A stretch of 64,000 nt of DNA from Sphingomonas_B tabacisoli (GCF_042678385.1 NZ_JBHUDY010000002.1:248001-312000); one strand, 5' to 3'; counted from the stretch's first letter, positions 8,947 to 17,956 are shown. The notes: a model not told the origin generated them from the sequence alone. Program-made: numbers and translations.

Positions 8947-9696
8947 TTAGTGATTTGGCCGGCTCGGTGGCCCTCCGTTAGCCAAATCAGCCCCGTTCTT
9001 AGACACAAAAGCTTCGCCCCTCAAGAGTTCTTCTTTCCGCCCTCCTCCGAGGGCTTCGAGGAACCCTGGAAAAGCCGTCCAGAGCGCGCTGTCCAGCGCC
9101 TCAAGCGGCACTTTGTTCCCGATCGAGGCCATGCTCGCGACCGGAAATTCGCTCAAACCACAAGGTACTATGCCGGTAAAGTGATCCAGATCAGGATCGA
9201 CGTTCACCGAAAAGCCATGCAACGTGACCCAGCGCCGCACGCGCACGCCGATCGCCCCGATCTTCGCTTCTCCCGCGGGCGTGTCAACCCAGATGCCGAT
9301 CCGCCCGTCGACTGCGCGGGCGGCGACGCCGAGTTGGCCCAGCGCCCCGATTACCCATCGCTCGAGCTCATGGACGAAGCAGCGGATGTCGCGCCCCCGC
9401 CGGTCGAGGTCGAGCTGGACATAGCCGACCCGCTGCCCGGGCCCGTGATAGGTGTAGCGGCCGCCGCGCCCGCTCTTGTGCACCGGAAAGCGTGGGTCGA
9501 GCAACTCGGCCGTGTCGGCGCTGGTGCCGGCGGTGTAGAGCGGCGCGTGCTCCAGCAGCCAGATGCGCTCGGGCGCAGCCCCGGCCCGGATCGCTTCGGC
9601 CCGCGCCTCCATGTCGGCGGCCGCCGCCTGATAGTCGGTGAGGCCGGGCGAGACCTGCCATTCGATATCGTCGATCATTGCCGCGTCTATTGTCAT
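8947..9696 (-). CDS. lipB: Octanoyl-[acyl-carrier-protein]:protein N-octanoyltransferase
   Basis: LipB moves octanoyl groups from ACP to lipoyl domains, the first step of lipoate synthesis. Its targets would include the SucB lipoyl domain encoded at 58135. The 249-residue protein shows the family motif RGGRYTYHGPGQ, the catalytic Cys in GIVPCGL and the conserved Lys in EAKIGAIGVRV. ATG 9696 (MTIDAAM) is preferred over the upstream in-frame TTG at 9714. It is divergent from the membrane-protein gene at 9742. The C-terminal ~20 residues look unconserved. Confidence 0.95.
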   Translation of the reverse strand: MTIDAAMIDDIEWQVSPGLTDYQAAAADMEARAEAIRAGAAPERIWLLEHAPLYTAGTSADTAELLDPRFPVHKSGRGGRYTYHGPGQRVGYVQLDLDRRGRDIRCFVHELERWVIGALGQLGVAARAVDGRIGIWVDTPAGEAKIGAIGVRVRRWVTLHGFSVNVDPDLDHFTGIVPCGLSEFPVASMASIGNKVPLEALDSALWTAFPGFLEALGGGRKEELLRGEAFVSKNGADLANGGPPSRPNH

Positions 9697-9741
9697 TCGC
9701 CGCGCTCGCTTCAACCGGATCAGCGGCTATAAGCGCCGGCG

Positions 9742-10482
9742 ATGGAGCACAGACCCCCGAATTTCGACGCCAGCCGCGCCTGGAGCGATGCCATGGCGCT
9801 GCTTAACGGCCAGCGCGAGATCGTGCTGACTGTCGCCGGCTTTTTCATGCTGCTGCCGCCTTTGCTCCTGAACACGCTGCATCCGTTCACGCCGAGCGGA
9901 CAGAGCGGGACCTGGCTGCGCGAAGTCGGCGTGTGGACCGAAGCGAATTTCCTGTGGATCCTGCTGGTCGCGCTGATGGCGTCGCTTGGGCGGCTGACGC
10001 TGCTGATTCTGCTGCTTGGCCCGGAACGGCCTTCGGTGGGCGAGGCACTGAGGGCCGGCGTGCGGCTGCTGCCGCTGTTCGCCGTGATGGACCTGCTGAT
10101 CGGCTTCATGTGGCTGGGCGGCCTGATGCTGTTCGTCATTCCCTGGCTCTATCTGGCTGGGCGCACCTTTCTCGCCGAAGCTGCATTCGTCGCGCGGCGA
10201 GTGCATGGGCCCGTCGCCGGGATCGCGGCCGGGTTCGAGGCGACGCGCCGCAACGGCTGGCGTCTGTTCTTCATCATTGCGGTGATTTACCTCGCCGGCA
10301 CGATCCTGATCGGCGCGATCGGATCGGTCGTTGGCGTCTTCGGCGCGCTGTTCGGCGGCGCCGGTCTCAACCTCTTCCTGAACGCCTTTGTCGATGCGGC
10401 CGGCGGCGCGGGAATCTCGATGCTGTTGCTGCTGGTCGCGGTCGCGGCCTGGCGGCAGCTCGGCTCAGCCGAGCACGCCTAG
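9742..10482 (+). CDS. Multi-pass membrane protein of unknown function
   Basis: A 246-residue protein with about five or six hydrophobic segments, for example around residues 28-48, 73-95, 112-138, 172-206 and 218-240. A charged segment (FVARRVHGPVAGIAAGFEATRRNGW) in the middle resembles the amphipathic helix found in glycerophosphodiester-phosphodiesterase-type membrane domains and other exported-loop proteins. No catalytic motif was found. Its last 18 bases overlap the 3' end of the convergent DUF3667 gene. Confidence 0.7.
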   Translation: MEHRPPNFDASRAWSDAMALLNGQREIVLTVAGFFMLLPPLLLNTLHPFTPSGQSGTWLREVGVWTEANFLWILLVALMASLGRLTLLILLLGPERPSVGEALRAGVRLLPLFAVMDLLIGFMWLGGLMLFVIPWLYLAGRTFLAEAAFVARRVHGPVAGIAAGFEATRRNGWRLFFIIAVIYLAGTILIGAIGSVVGVFGALFGGAGLNLFLNAFVDAAGGAGISMLLLLVAVAAWRQLGSAEHA

Positions 10483-11520
10483 CGCCAGCAGCATCGCCAG
10501 GAAGGCGAGCAGCGTCATCCCGCAAAAGACGATGAGCGCAATGGTGCGCAGGATCGCGCGGAACGGCCTGGTGCCATAGGCGCCGCGGAGCTGGCGGTAG
10601 ATGTGCAGCGGCGGGATGATCATCGCCGCCGGCGCGATCACGTTGCTGCTGACGCCCACCGTCCCGAGCAGGGTCAGCACGATCACCATCAGCGACATGA
10701 ACGACAGCGAATAGGTGACGAACACCGCATGGTCGTACAGCTTGTACTGGGGCCGCCACGCGTAGAGCAGCCACAGGAACGGCACCGACAGCGGGATCAG
10801 CGCCCAGCTATATTTGTAGGCGCTCGACTGGATTTTATAGAGTGTGAGGTTCGGGTTCTCGTTCGCATGCCGCAGCCCTGCGTCGAGCCGCGGCCAGCCG
10901 GTCTTCAGATTGGTGTCCCGGCCCGGCTTCCAGACCGTGATCTCGTTCAGGCCGTTGATGTCCTCGCGGGCCTTCTCAATCTTCTGGGTAAGTGCTTCCT
11001 TCGCTTCCGGCGTCGTGGCCGCAGCCCTTGCGGCGATCAGGCGCGCGAGCTCGGCCTTGGCTCGCGGCATTTGCGCGCGCGCGATCGCCTGCGCCGCTTC
11101 GGTCGGCGGCTTGTTTTCCGGCACCTCGAAATGCGCGCCGATCGCGCTGAACAGCGCGAACATCAGGAACACGGAGAACAGGAACAGCGCCATCGGCGAG
11201 ACGAAGCGGGCGCGCTCGCCATGAATGAAGCGGCGAGTCAGGTCGCCCGGTCGCCAGACAAGCATCGGGAGCGTGTTCCAGACCTGGCCTTCGAAGTGGA
11301 ACACCCCGTGCGCCAGGTCGTGCCAGATCGCCGAAAGCGAGCGATGGATGTGCTCGGGCTGGCCGCAGCGGTGGCAATAGTCGCCGACCAGTGCCGTGCC
11401 GCAATTGAGGCACAGCGCATGCGCCTCGCTGTGTTCGTGCCGTTCCCCGCTCGTCCGCTCGATCGCGCCCGCCATCAGCGCGCCGGTCACGAACTCCCCC
11501 GTCGCTTCGATCCCCGTCAT
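10465..11520 (-). CDS. DUF3667-type membrane protein with N-terminal zinc ribbon
   Basis: A 351-residue protein. Near the N-terminus (about residues 37-52) is a treble-clef-like CLNCG-x8-CHRCGQPE motif, followed by HRSLSAIWHDLAHGVFHFEG and WRPGDLTRRFIHGERARFVSPMALFLFSVFLMFALF, the hallmark of DUF3667. Further transmembrane helices follow in the C-terminal third. The central residues (about 140-190) are Ala/Glu/Lys-rich and probably coiled coil. Function is unknown. The gene is divergent from proA, 46 bp apart. Confidence 0.85.
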   Translation of the reverse strand: MTGIEATGEFVTGALMAGAIERTSGERHEHSEAHALCLNCGTALVGDYCHRCGQPEHIHRSLSAIWHDLAHGVFHFEGQVWNTLPMLVWRPGDLTRRFIHGERARFVSPMALFLFSVFLMFALFSAIGAHFEVPENKPPTEAAQAIARAQMPRAKAELARLIAARAAATTPEAKEALTQKIEKAREDINGLNEITVWKPGRDTNLKTGWPRLDAGLRHANENPNLTLYKIQSSAYKYSWALIPLSVPFLWLLYAWRPQYKLYDHAVFVTYSLSFMSLMVIVLTLLGTVGVSSNVIAPAAMIIPPLHIYRQLRGAYGTRPFRAILRTIALIVFCGMTLLAFLAMLLALGVLG

Positions 11521-11566
11521 AGGCCGAGCCTAGCACCGGAAGCGCGCACCATGCTAGGCGGCGCGC

Positions 11567-12814
11567 ATGACCGGGCCCGAAGATCGCATAGCCGAGATGA
11601 CGCAGCGCGCCCGCGCCGCAGCGGCGGAGCTCGCGCGGGCCGATCCGGCGCGCACCGCAGACGCACTCAAGGCCGCGTCGGCAGCGGTCCGCGCGAATGC
11701 CGCCGCGATCCTCGCCGCAAATGCCGAAGACATGGCGCACGGCACTGAGCTGAGCCCGGCAATGCGCGACCGGCTGGCGCTGAACGAGGACAGGGTCGAT
11801 GGCATCGCAGCCGCGCTCGAGAAGGTCGCAGCGCTGCCGACGCCGCTCGGCGCCATGATCGACGAAACCGTCTGCCCGAACGGCTTGAAGCTTCAGCGGG
11901 TGCGCGTGCCGATCGGCGTCATCGGCATTATCTACGAGAGCCGCCCGAACGTGACGGCCGACGCCGGCGCGCTGGCGCTCCGCTCCGGCAACGCCGTGAT
12001 CCTGCGCGGCGGTTCGGAAGCGCGCGCCAGCAACCGCGCGCTCTATGCGGCGATGCTGGACGGACTGAAGGCCGTAGGTCTGCCCGAAGCGGCGATTCAG
12101 TTGGTCCACGATCCCGACCGCGCTCTGGTGACCGCGATGCTGCGCGCCGCCGGCGGTATCGACCTGATCATTCCGCGCGGCGGCAAGTCGCTGGTCGCCA
12201 CGGTCCAGGCCGAGGCGCGCGTGCCTGTGCTCGCCCATCTCGACGGCAACAACCACGTCTATGTCCACGGCGCCGCCGATCCGGCGATGGCGAAAGCGAT
12301 CGTGCTCGATGCCAAGCTCCGCCGCACCGGCGTCTGCGGGGCGATGGAGACGCTGCTGATCGACGTCGACTATCCCGGCGCCGTCTCCCTGGTCGAAGCG
12401 CTGCTCGATGCCGGCTGCGAGTTGCGCGGCGACGGTCGGGCGCAAGCGATCGACCCGCGCGTTCGAGCCGCCACGTCCGACGACTGGAACACCGAATATC
12501 TCGACGCGATCGCCACTGTCGGAATTGTAGACCACATCGACGCCGCTCTGGCGCACATCGCGGCGCACGGCTCGCACCACACCGACGCGATTGTGACTGA
12601 GGATGCCGCGACGGCGGCACGCTTCACCGCGGAAGTCGACAGCGCGATCGTGCTGCACAATGCCTCGACCCAGTTCGCAGATGGGGGCGAGTTCGGCATG
12701 GGCGCGGAAATCGGCATCGCCACCGGCCGCCTCCACGCCCGCGGCCCAGTCGCGCTTGAAGGGCTGACGACGTACAAATGGGTGGGGCTGGGCACCGGCC
12801 AGGTGCGCGGTTGA
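11567..12814 (+). CDS. proA: Glutamate-5-semialdehyde dehydrogenase (gamma-glutamyl phosphate reductase)
   Basis: ProA reduces gamma-glutamyl phosphate to glutamate semialdehyde with NADPH, the second step of proline synthesis. The 415-residue length is normal. Family features: the IGVIGIIYESRPNVTADAGALALRSGNAVILRGG region, the IPRGGKSLV segment, the catalytic Cys in RRTGVCGAMETLLID, and the C-terminal GGEFGMGAEIGIATGRLHARGPVALEGLTTYKW. It heads a compact operon. Its stop overlaps the TTG start of nadD (TTGA). No proB is present in the window. Confidence 0.97.
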   Translation: MTGPEDRIAEMTQRARAAAAELARADPARTADALKAASAAVRANAAAILAANAEDMAHGTELSPAMRDRLALNEDRVDGIAAALEKVAALPTPLGAMIDETVCPNGLKLQRVRVPIGVIGIIYESRPNVTADAGALALRSGNAVILRGGSEARASNRALYAAMLDGLKAVGLPEAAIQLVHDPDRALVTAMLRAAGGIDLIIPRGGKSLVATVQAEARVPVLAHLDGNNHVYVHGAADPAMAKAIVLDAKLRRTGVCGAMETLLIDVDYPGAVSLVEALLDAGCELRGDGRAQAIDPRVRAATSDDWNTEYLDAIATVGIVDHIDAALAHIAAHGSHHTDAIVTEDAATAARFTAEVDSAIVLHNASTQFADGGEFGMGAEIGIATGRLHARGPVALEGLTTYKWVGLGTGQVRG

Positions 12815-13440
12815 AGCAGAGCCGCATCGGCCTCCTTGGTGGCAGCTTCAATCCCGCGCATGGCGGGCATCGGGCGATTTCGCTGTTCGCGATCCGGGCG
12901 CTCGGGCTCGACGAGCTGTGGTGGCTGGTATCGCCCGGCAATCCGCTGAAGGACCCGGAAAGCATGGCGCCGCTCAAGGCCCGCCTCGCTTCGGCACGCA
13001 AGCTTGCGCGGGGCGCCCGCATCGTGCCGACGGCGATCGAGGCGGACCTCGGCACGCGATACACTGCCGACACGATCGCCGCCTTGAAAAAACGCTACCC
13101 GATGCACAGATTCGTCTGGCTGATGGGCGCGGACAACCTGTTGCAATTTCATCACTGGCGCCGCTGGCGAGAGATCGCCCGCGCGGTTCCGATTGCGGTG
13201 ATTGCGCGGCCGGGGTATAACCATGCTGCCCGCGCGGCCCCCGCGCTGGGCTGGTTGCGGCGCTTCGTCCGGCCCGCTGCCGATGTCGGTAACTGGACGG
13301 ACTGGAGACCGCCGGCGCTCGTGTTGTTGCGCTTTGTCCCCGACCCGCGTTCGGCGACTCGCATCCGCCAGGCCGACCCTCATTGGCACCGCCGCGCCGC
13401 TCCAAGCGTTGCACCCACACGACGAACGCACTCTAGCTGA
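12811..13440 (+). CDS. nadD: Nicotinate-nucleotide adenylyltransferase
   Basis: NadD converts nicotinate mononucleotide to deamido-NAD. The 209-residue protein begins with KQSRIGLLGGSFNPAHGGHRAIS, containing the nucleotidyltransferase HxGH motif (HGGH), followed by WWLVSPGNPLK and FVWLMGADNLLQFHHW, all NadD signatures. The start is taken as TTG 12811, which overlaps the proA stop by four bases. An in-frame ATG at 12778 would overlap proA by 37 bases and adds nonconserved residues. The C-terminal ~35 residues are basic and look poorly conserved. Confidence 0.93.
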   Translation: MKQSRIGLLGGSFNPAHGGHRAISLFAIRALGLDELWWLVSPGNPLKDPESMAPLKARLASARKLARGARIVPTAIEADLGTRYTADTIAALKKRYPMHRFVWLMGADNLLQFHHWRRWREIARAVPIAVIARPGYNHAARAAPALGWLRRFVRPAADVGNWTDWRPPALVLLRFVPDPRSATRIRQADPHWHRRAAPSVAPTRRTHSS

Positions 13441-13449
13441 GGAACACTC

Positions 13450-13845
13450 TTGGCCGCACAGTCACTTGCACGCACTCAGCCCGAAGCCGATCCGGTTTCG
13501 GCGCTGCACAATCTCGTCCTGTCTTCGCTGGAAGACGATCAGGCGATCGAGACCGTCTCGATCCCGTTGGAGGGCAAGAGCAGCATTGCCGATCACATGG
13601 TGATCGCATCGGGCCGCTCGACCCGGCAGGTCGCCTCGATGGCGCAAAAGCTTGTCGAGCGCCTGAAGGGCGAGCTGGGGCGGACCGCCCGGGTGGAAGG
13701 GCTGCCCACCGCGGACTGGGTGCTGATCGACGCCGGCGACGTGATCGTCCACCTGTTCCGCCCCGAAGTGCGCAGCTTCTACAATCTGGAGCGGATGTGG
13801 GCGTTCGGCGAGGCGCCGTCGCCTCCCAATCCCGCGCACGCCTAG
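13450..13845 (+). CDS. rsfS: Ribosomal silencing factor RsfS (Iojap family)
   Basis: RsfS binds ribosomal protein uL14 and blocks subunit joining under starvation. The 131-residue protein carries the Iojap core: LEDDQAIETVSIPLEGKSSIADHMVIASGRSTRQVASMA, then GLPTADWVLIDAGDVIVHLFRPEVRSFYNLERMW. The start codon is TTG 13450, nine bases after nadD's stop. The nadD-rsfS-rlmH order is conserved in many bacteria. Confidence 0.96.
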   Translation: MAAQSLARTQPEADPVSALHNLVLSSLEDDQAIETVSIPLEGKSSIADHMVIASGRSTRQVASMAQKLVERLKGELGRTARVEGLPTADWVLIDAGDVIVHLFRPEVRSFYNLERMWAFGEAPSPPNPAHA

Positions 13846-14268
13846 TTGCTTCTTCATGTGATCGCCCGGGGCCGGATCGGACGCGGCCCCGAGGCGGATT
13901 TGGTCGCGCGTTACGCCAGGCGCATCGTCTGGCCGCTGAAGCTCACCGAATTGCCCGATGAAGGCGGCCGGGTGCCGCCGCGCGACCCGAACGGCGTCAC
14001 GGTCACCCTCGACGAACGGGGCGAACAACTCACCTCGGTCGAACTCGCCCGCCGGCTGGAGAAATGGCGCGACGGCGGAAAACGCGAATGCCGCTTCCTG
14101 CTCGGCGCCGCCGATGGTCATGACGAGGCGGAGCGGAACTCCGCCGACCTTCTCCTCGCCTTCGGCCGCGCGACCTGGCCGCATCTCCTTGCCCGCGCGA
14201 TGCTGATGGAACAGCTCTTTCGCGCGACCTCGATCCTTGCCAATCACCCCTATCACCGGGAGGGATGA
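13846..14268 (+). CDS. rlmH: 23S rRNA (pseudouridine-1915-N3) methyltransferase RlmH
   Basis: RlmH is a SPOUT-class enzyme that methylates pseudouridine 1915 in helix 69 of 23S rRNA using SAM. The 140-residue protein has the FLLGAADGHDEAERNSADLLLAFGRATWPHLLARAMLMEQLFRATSILANHPYHRE C-terminus (knotted SAM site), typical of the family. It starts with TTG 13846 immediately after the rsfS stop and shares ATGA with envC, so translation is probably coupled along the operon. Confidence 0.95.
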   Translation: MLLHVIARGRIGRGPEADLVARYARRIVWPLKLTELPDEGGRVPPRDPNGVTVTLDERGEQLTSVELARRLEKWRDGGKRECRFLLGAADGHDEAERNSADLLLAFGRATWPHLLARAMLMEQLFRATSILANHPYHREG

Positions 14269-15428
14269 TGAAGGCTTGGATCGGGCTCGGCGCACTGGCT
14301 GTGGCGACTGCGCTCGCAGCGCAGGGGGTTGTCGATCCGCGCGCGCAGCTCGCCCAGGCGCAGGCTCAGGCCGGGCAGGCGCGCAGCCGGTCCGCGCAAA
14401 TGGAAGCGGCCTCCCGCGCTGCGCTCGACGAGGCAGAGCGCGCCCGCGCGGCGCAGGCGGCGGTTGCCGCGCGCGTCCAGGCGTCCGAAGCCGATATCGC
14501 CGCCGCCGAAGCCCGGCTCGCCATCATCCGGGCGCAGCAGCGCGAGCAGGAACGCCGCCTCGCCGCGCGCGAGCAGCCGATCGCGAAGCTCGTCGCGGCG
14601 CTTGAGACGATGGCGCGCCGTCCGGCCGCCGCCACGCTGGTCCAGCCCGGCAGCCTCACCGATCTCGTCCATGTCCGCGCCGTGCTGTCGAGCATGACGC
14701 CGCGCATCGCCGCCCAGACCGCCGATCTCCGTGCCGAGCTCGCCCGTGCGCGCGCCTTGCGAGGACTAGCCGACGCGGTGCTCGCCAACATGCGCGAGAG
14801 CCAGCGGCAAGGTCGCGCCGAACAGCAGCGCCTCGCCCAACTCGAAATCGAACAGCGCCGCCGCTCCGCCGCGCTGGCGACCGGCGCGCGCGCGGAAGCC
14901 GACCGCGCGCTGGGCCTCGGCGAATCGGCTCGCGATCTGGAGGATCTGGTGCGACGCCTCGGCGCCGAAGGCACGCTCCGCGACCGGCTCGCCAGCCTGC
15001 CCGGACCGCTCCCGCGCCCCGTGCACCTTACCGAATCGCTGCCGGTCGAGACCGGCGCGCCCGAAACCCAGCGCATCGCCTATCGCCTGCCGGTGCTCGG
15101 CCCTGTCACACGCGGCTTCGGGGAGGCGCTTCCCTCCGGCGTCCGCTCGCGCGGCGTCGCCATTGCTGCGAAGCCCGGCGCGCTCGTCGTCGCCCCCGCC
15201 GCCGGCCGTGTCACGTTCGCCGGGCCCTATCGCGGCTATGGCGCGATCGCGATCGTCGATCATGGCGGCGGCTTCACCAGCCTCGTCACCGGCCTCGCCA
15301 CGGCCAGCGCCCGGATCGGCGACACCGTCGAGCAAGGCAGCCCGCTCGGCCAGGCGGGTGCGAACGGCATTACCGTCGAGCTCCGCAAGGGCGGTCAGGC
15401 GGTCGATCTGACGACGTTCGTCAGTTAA
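14265..15428 (+). CDS. envC: Murein hydrolase activator EnvC-like (coiled coil plus degenerate LytM/M23 domain)
   Basis: EnvC proteins sit in the periplasm and switch on amidases at the division site. This 387-residue protein has an N-terminal signal-like segment (KAWIGLGALAVATALAAQGVV), a long Ala/Arg/Glu/Gln coiled coil (about residues 25-240) and a C-terminal LytM domain (about 270-387). The metal ligands of active LytM enzymes are missing: SRGVAIAAKPG replaces the usual H-x-G-x-D, and ITVELRKGG replaces the HxH-type end. That agrees with an activator rather than a hydrolase. It is followed by ctpA. Confidence 0.9.
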   Translation: MMKAWIGLGALAVATALAAQGVVDPRAQLAQAQAQAGQARSRSAQMEAASRAALDEAERARAAQAAVAARVQASEADIAAAEARLAIIRAQQREQERRLAAREQPIAKLVAALETMARRPAAATLVQPGSLTDLVHVRAVLSSMTPRIAAQTADLRAELARARALRGLADAVLANMRESQRQGRAEQQRLAQLEIEQRRRSAALATGARAEADRALGLGESARDLEDLVRRLGAEGTLRDRLASLPGPLPRPVHLTESLPVETGAPETQRIAYRLPVLGPVTRGFGEALPSGVRSRGVAIAAKPGALVVAPAAGRVTFAGPYRGYGAIAIVDHGGGFTSLVTGLATASARIGDTVEQGSPLGQAGANGITVELRKGGQAVDLTTFVS

Positions 15429-15480
15429 CCTTTAACACCCGTCGAAAAGCCTATATCTTGGATTCGATAACCCCGGCAGG

Positions 15481-16818
15481 ATGCCTTTGATGTTTCGTCC
15501 CTTGTTGCGCGCCACTGCTCTCGTCAGCGCCCTTGCGCTGGTGCCCCTTGCCACGTCCGGCCTCGCCGCCGTCGACAACGACACCTACAAGGAACTCGAC
15601 GAGTTCATGAACGTGTTCGAGCGCGTCCGCGCCGAATATGTCGAGAAGGTCGACGACAAGACGCTGATCAAGGGCGCGATCAACGGCATGCTCGCCAGTC
15701 TCGATCCGCACAGCTCCTTCCTCGACGCGACCGATTTCCAGTCGATGAAGGCGCAGACCGACGGCAATTATGGCGGTCTCGGCCTCACCGTCTCGATGGA
15801 GGACGGCGCGGTCAAGGTGATCGCGGCCAGCGAGGATACGCCCGCGTCGAAGGCCGGCATCAAGCCCGGCGACTATATCACCCACCTGAACGGCCAGCTC
15901 CTGTTCGGCGGCACGCTCGACGAAGCGGTCGAGCAGATGCGCGGCAAGCCCGGCACGCCGATCAAGATCACCATCGTCCGCCCCGGCCGCGACAAGCCGT
16001 TCGACCTGACCCTCACCCGCGAAGTGATCGAGCTGAAGCCGGTCAAATGGGAAGTGAAGGGTGACGTCGGCGTCATCAACATCAACAGCTTCTCGAAGAA
16101 CACCGGCGCCAGCGTGCGCGCGGCGATCGTCGGCGTCGAAAAGGCGCTCGGCCACCGCCCGGCCGGCTATATCGTCGACCTGCGTTCCAACCCCGGCGGT
16201 CTGCTCGACCAGGCGATCGAGGTGTCGGACTCGTTCCTCGATCATGGCGAGATCGTCTCGCAGCGCGGCCGCGAGAAGAATGATATTGAGCGCTATTACG
16301 CCAAGCCCGGCGATGATACGCACGGCGCCCCGGTGATCGTGCTGGTCGACGCCGGCTCGGCCTCGGCGTCGGAAATCGTGGCCGGCGCGCTGCAGGACCA
16401 TCACCGCGCGATCGTCATGGGCGAGCGCAGCTTCGGCAAGGGCTCGGTCCAGACGCTGCTGCCGCTGTCGCAGACCACGGCGCTGCGCCTCACCACCGCC
16501 CGCTACTACACGCCGTCGGGCCGCTCGGTGCAGGAAGGCGGCATCGAGCCTGACGTGCTGGTGCCGCAGCTCAGCGACCCCGATTACAAGGAACGCCCAC
16601 GCTTCCGCGAAGCGGATCTGCGCCGCCACCTGATCAACCAGGCAAAGGTCGACAACACGGTGCTGGAGGAAGACACCAAGGAAGACCCGCGCTTCCGCTT
16701 CACCGCCGACCAGCTCGAAAAGCAGGGCGTGAAGGACTTCCAGCTCGACTATGCGGTGAAGACGCTCGAGCGGTTGAACAAGCTGCCCGCGGTCCAGACC
16801 GCCTCGCGCGGCAAGTAA
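15481..16818 (+). CDS. ctpA: S41 family C-terminal processing peptidase
   Basis: This is an exported serine protease that trims or degrades envelope proteins from their C-termini. The 445-residue protein has a signal peptide (FRPLLRATALVSALALVPLATSGLA), an N-terminal helical part, a PDZ domain (YGGLGLTVSMEDGAVKV to GDYITHLNG, about residues 98-145) and the S41 core. The catalytic Ser is in DAGSASASEIVAGAL and the Lys in SFGKGSVQTL. It lies 52 bp after envC. That pairing is common in alphaproteobacteria and suggests joint work on cell-wall turnover. Confidence 0.96.
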   Translation: MPLMFRPLLRATALVSALALVPLATSGLAAVDNDTYKELDEFMNVFERVRAEYVEKVDDKTLIKGAINGMLASLDPHSSFLDATDFQSMKAQTDGNYGGLGLTVSMEDGAVKVIAASEDTPASKAGIKPGDYITHLNGQLLFGGTLDEAVEQMRGKPGTPIKITIVRPGRDKPFDLTLTREVIELKPVKWEVKGDVGVININSFSKNTGASVRAAIVGVEKALGHRPAGYIVDLRSNPGGLLDQAIEVSDSFLDHGEIVSQRGREKNDIERYYAKPGDDTHGAPVIVLVDAGSASASEIVAGALQDHHRAIVMGERSFGKGSVQTLLPLSQTTALRLTTARYYTPSGRSVQEGGIEPDVLVPQLSDPDYKERPRFREADLRRHLINQAKVDNTVLEEDTKEDPRFRFTADQLEKQGVKDFQLDYAVKTLERLNKLPAVQTASRGK

Positions 16819-16851
16819 GCTCCGGTTCAGCCGGGATGTCTCCACATTCCG

Positions 16852-16936
16852 GCTAGCCTGAGCTTGTCGAAGGCCTGCTTTTCTCTTTACGGATGTAGGG
16901 AAGGGCAGGGCTTCGACAGGCTCAGCCTGAACGGAG
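16852..16936. repeat. Family B palindromic repeat between ctpA and dsbB
   Basis: The inverted arms are agcctgagcttgtcgaaggcc (about 16855-16875) and gggcttcgacaggctcagcct (about 16908-16929). The same arms occur at 51121-51216 inside a coding frame, and a half-copy at about 39869-39885. It ends a few bases before the dsbB start. Confidence 0.85.
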
Positions 16937-16940
16937 TTGT

Positions 16941-17429
16941 ATGACGAGCCCACTCGCCCAAGCCCGCCTGATCGCGCTGCTCGCACCCGCCGTCCTGCTC
17001 GGCGGGGCGTTCGGCTCGCAGTATCTCGGCGGCCTGTTCCCCTGCGAGATGTGCTGGTGGCAGCGCTATCCACATGAAGCGGCCATCGCGCTGGCGCTGC
17101 TCGCCTACGGCCTGTCCGGCCAGCCGCGCTGGTCGCGGGCGCTGGTGATCCTCGCCTCGATCGCGATTGCCATCTCCGGCGCGATCGGCGTCTTCCATGC
17201 CGGCGTCGAGTATAAATGGTGGGAAGGCGTCACCACCTGTTCTCGCGGGCCGTCCGCCGCCAGCGCCGAGGATCTGCTGAAGGCGATCATGGCGGCGCCG
17301 GTCGTCCGCTGCGACCAGCCGCAATGGACCCTGTTCGGCGTCTCGCTCGCCGGCTTCAACGCGCTCTTTTCCTTTGCCGCCGCCATCGCCATCTGGGCGT
17401 TGTTGGCGCGGGACAGGAGGACCGCATGA
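16941..17429 (+). CDS. dsbB: Disulfide bond formation protein B
   Basis: DsbB is an inner-membrane quinone reductase that reoxidises DsbA. The 162-residue protein has four hydrophobic helices. The first redox pair is CEMC (in GGLFPCEMCWWQRYPHEAA), and the second pair is the Cys in VTTCSRG and the one in VVRCDQP. It shares ATGA with the downstream coq7-like gene. DsbA is not in the window. Confidence 0.94.
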   Translation: MTSPLAQARLIALLAPAVLLGGAFGSQYLGGLFPCEMCWWQRYPHEAAIALALLAYGLSGQPRWSRALVILASIAIAISGAIGVFHAGVEYKWWEGVTTCSRGPSAASAEDLLKAIMAAPVVRCDQPQWTLFGVSLAGFNALFSFAAAIAIWALLARDRRTA

Positions 17430-17956
17430 CGAAGCCCGGGGACAGCAAACCGGATGCGGCCGCAATGCTGCGCGTCGACCAGGCCGGCGAATATGGCGCG
17501 ACGCGCATCTATGCAGGCCAGCTCGCGGTGCTGGGCGACCGCGCCCCTGCCGCACGCGCCATCGCCGGCATGGCAACCCAGGAGGAAGCCCATCGCAAGC
17601 GCTTCGACGCAATGATCGTCGAACGCGGCGTGCGGCCGACCTTGCTGCAGCCGGTGTGGAACGTCGCCGGCTATGCGCTCGGCGCCGCCACTGCCGCGCT
17701 GGGCCCCGAAGCGGCGATGGCCTGCACCGCCGCGATCGAGACCGAGATCGACCGCCATTACGGCAAGCAGCTCGAAGCGCTGGGCGACAGCGATCCCGAG
17801 CTTTCCGCCACCATCACCGAATTCCGCGCCGACGAAGTCGCGCACCGCGACCACGCGCTCTCGGCCGGGGCCGAACGCGCGCCCGCCTATCCTGTCCTGT
17901 TCCATGCGATCCGGCTCGGCTGCCGCGCCGCGATCGCGCTATCGAAGCGTATCTGA
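17426..17956 (+). CDS. coq7: Demethoxyubiquinone hydroxylase (COQ7/UbiF-type di-iron enzyme)
   Basis: This enzyme hydroxylates demethoxyubiquinone in ubiquinone synthesis. The 176-residue protein has ferritin-like di-iron ligands: E in DQAGEYGATRIYAGQ, the E-x-x-H pair in TQEEAHRKRF, then E in ETEIDRHY and the E-x-x-H of ADEVAHRDH. It is translationally coupled to dsbB (ATGA overlap). The link makes sense because DsbB uses ubiquinone. Confidence 0.95.
   Translation: MTKPGDSKPDAAAMLRVDQAGEYGATRIYAGQLAVLGDRAPAARAIAGMATQEEAHRKRFDAMIVERGVRPTLLQPVWNVAGYALGAATAALGPEAAMACTAAIETEIDRHYGKQLEALGDSDPELSATITEFRADEVAHRDHALSAGAERAPAYPVLFHAIRLGCRAAIALSKRI

Noticed and set aside
15425..15435. CtrA-type site upstream of ctpA (TTAA...TTAA)
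   Set aside because: The spacing between the two TTAA halves is 3 bp, not the 7 bp of the CtrA consensus.
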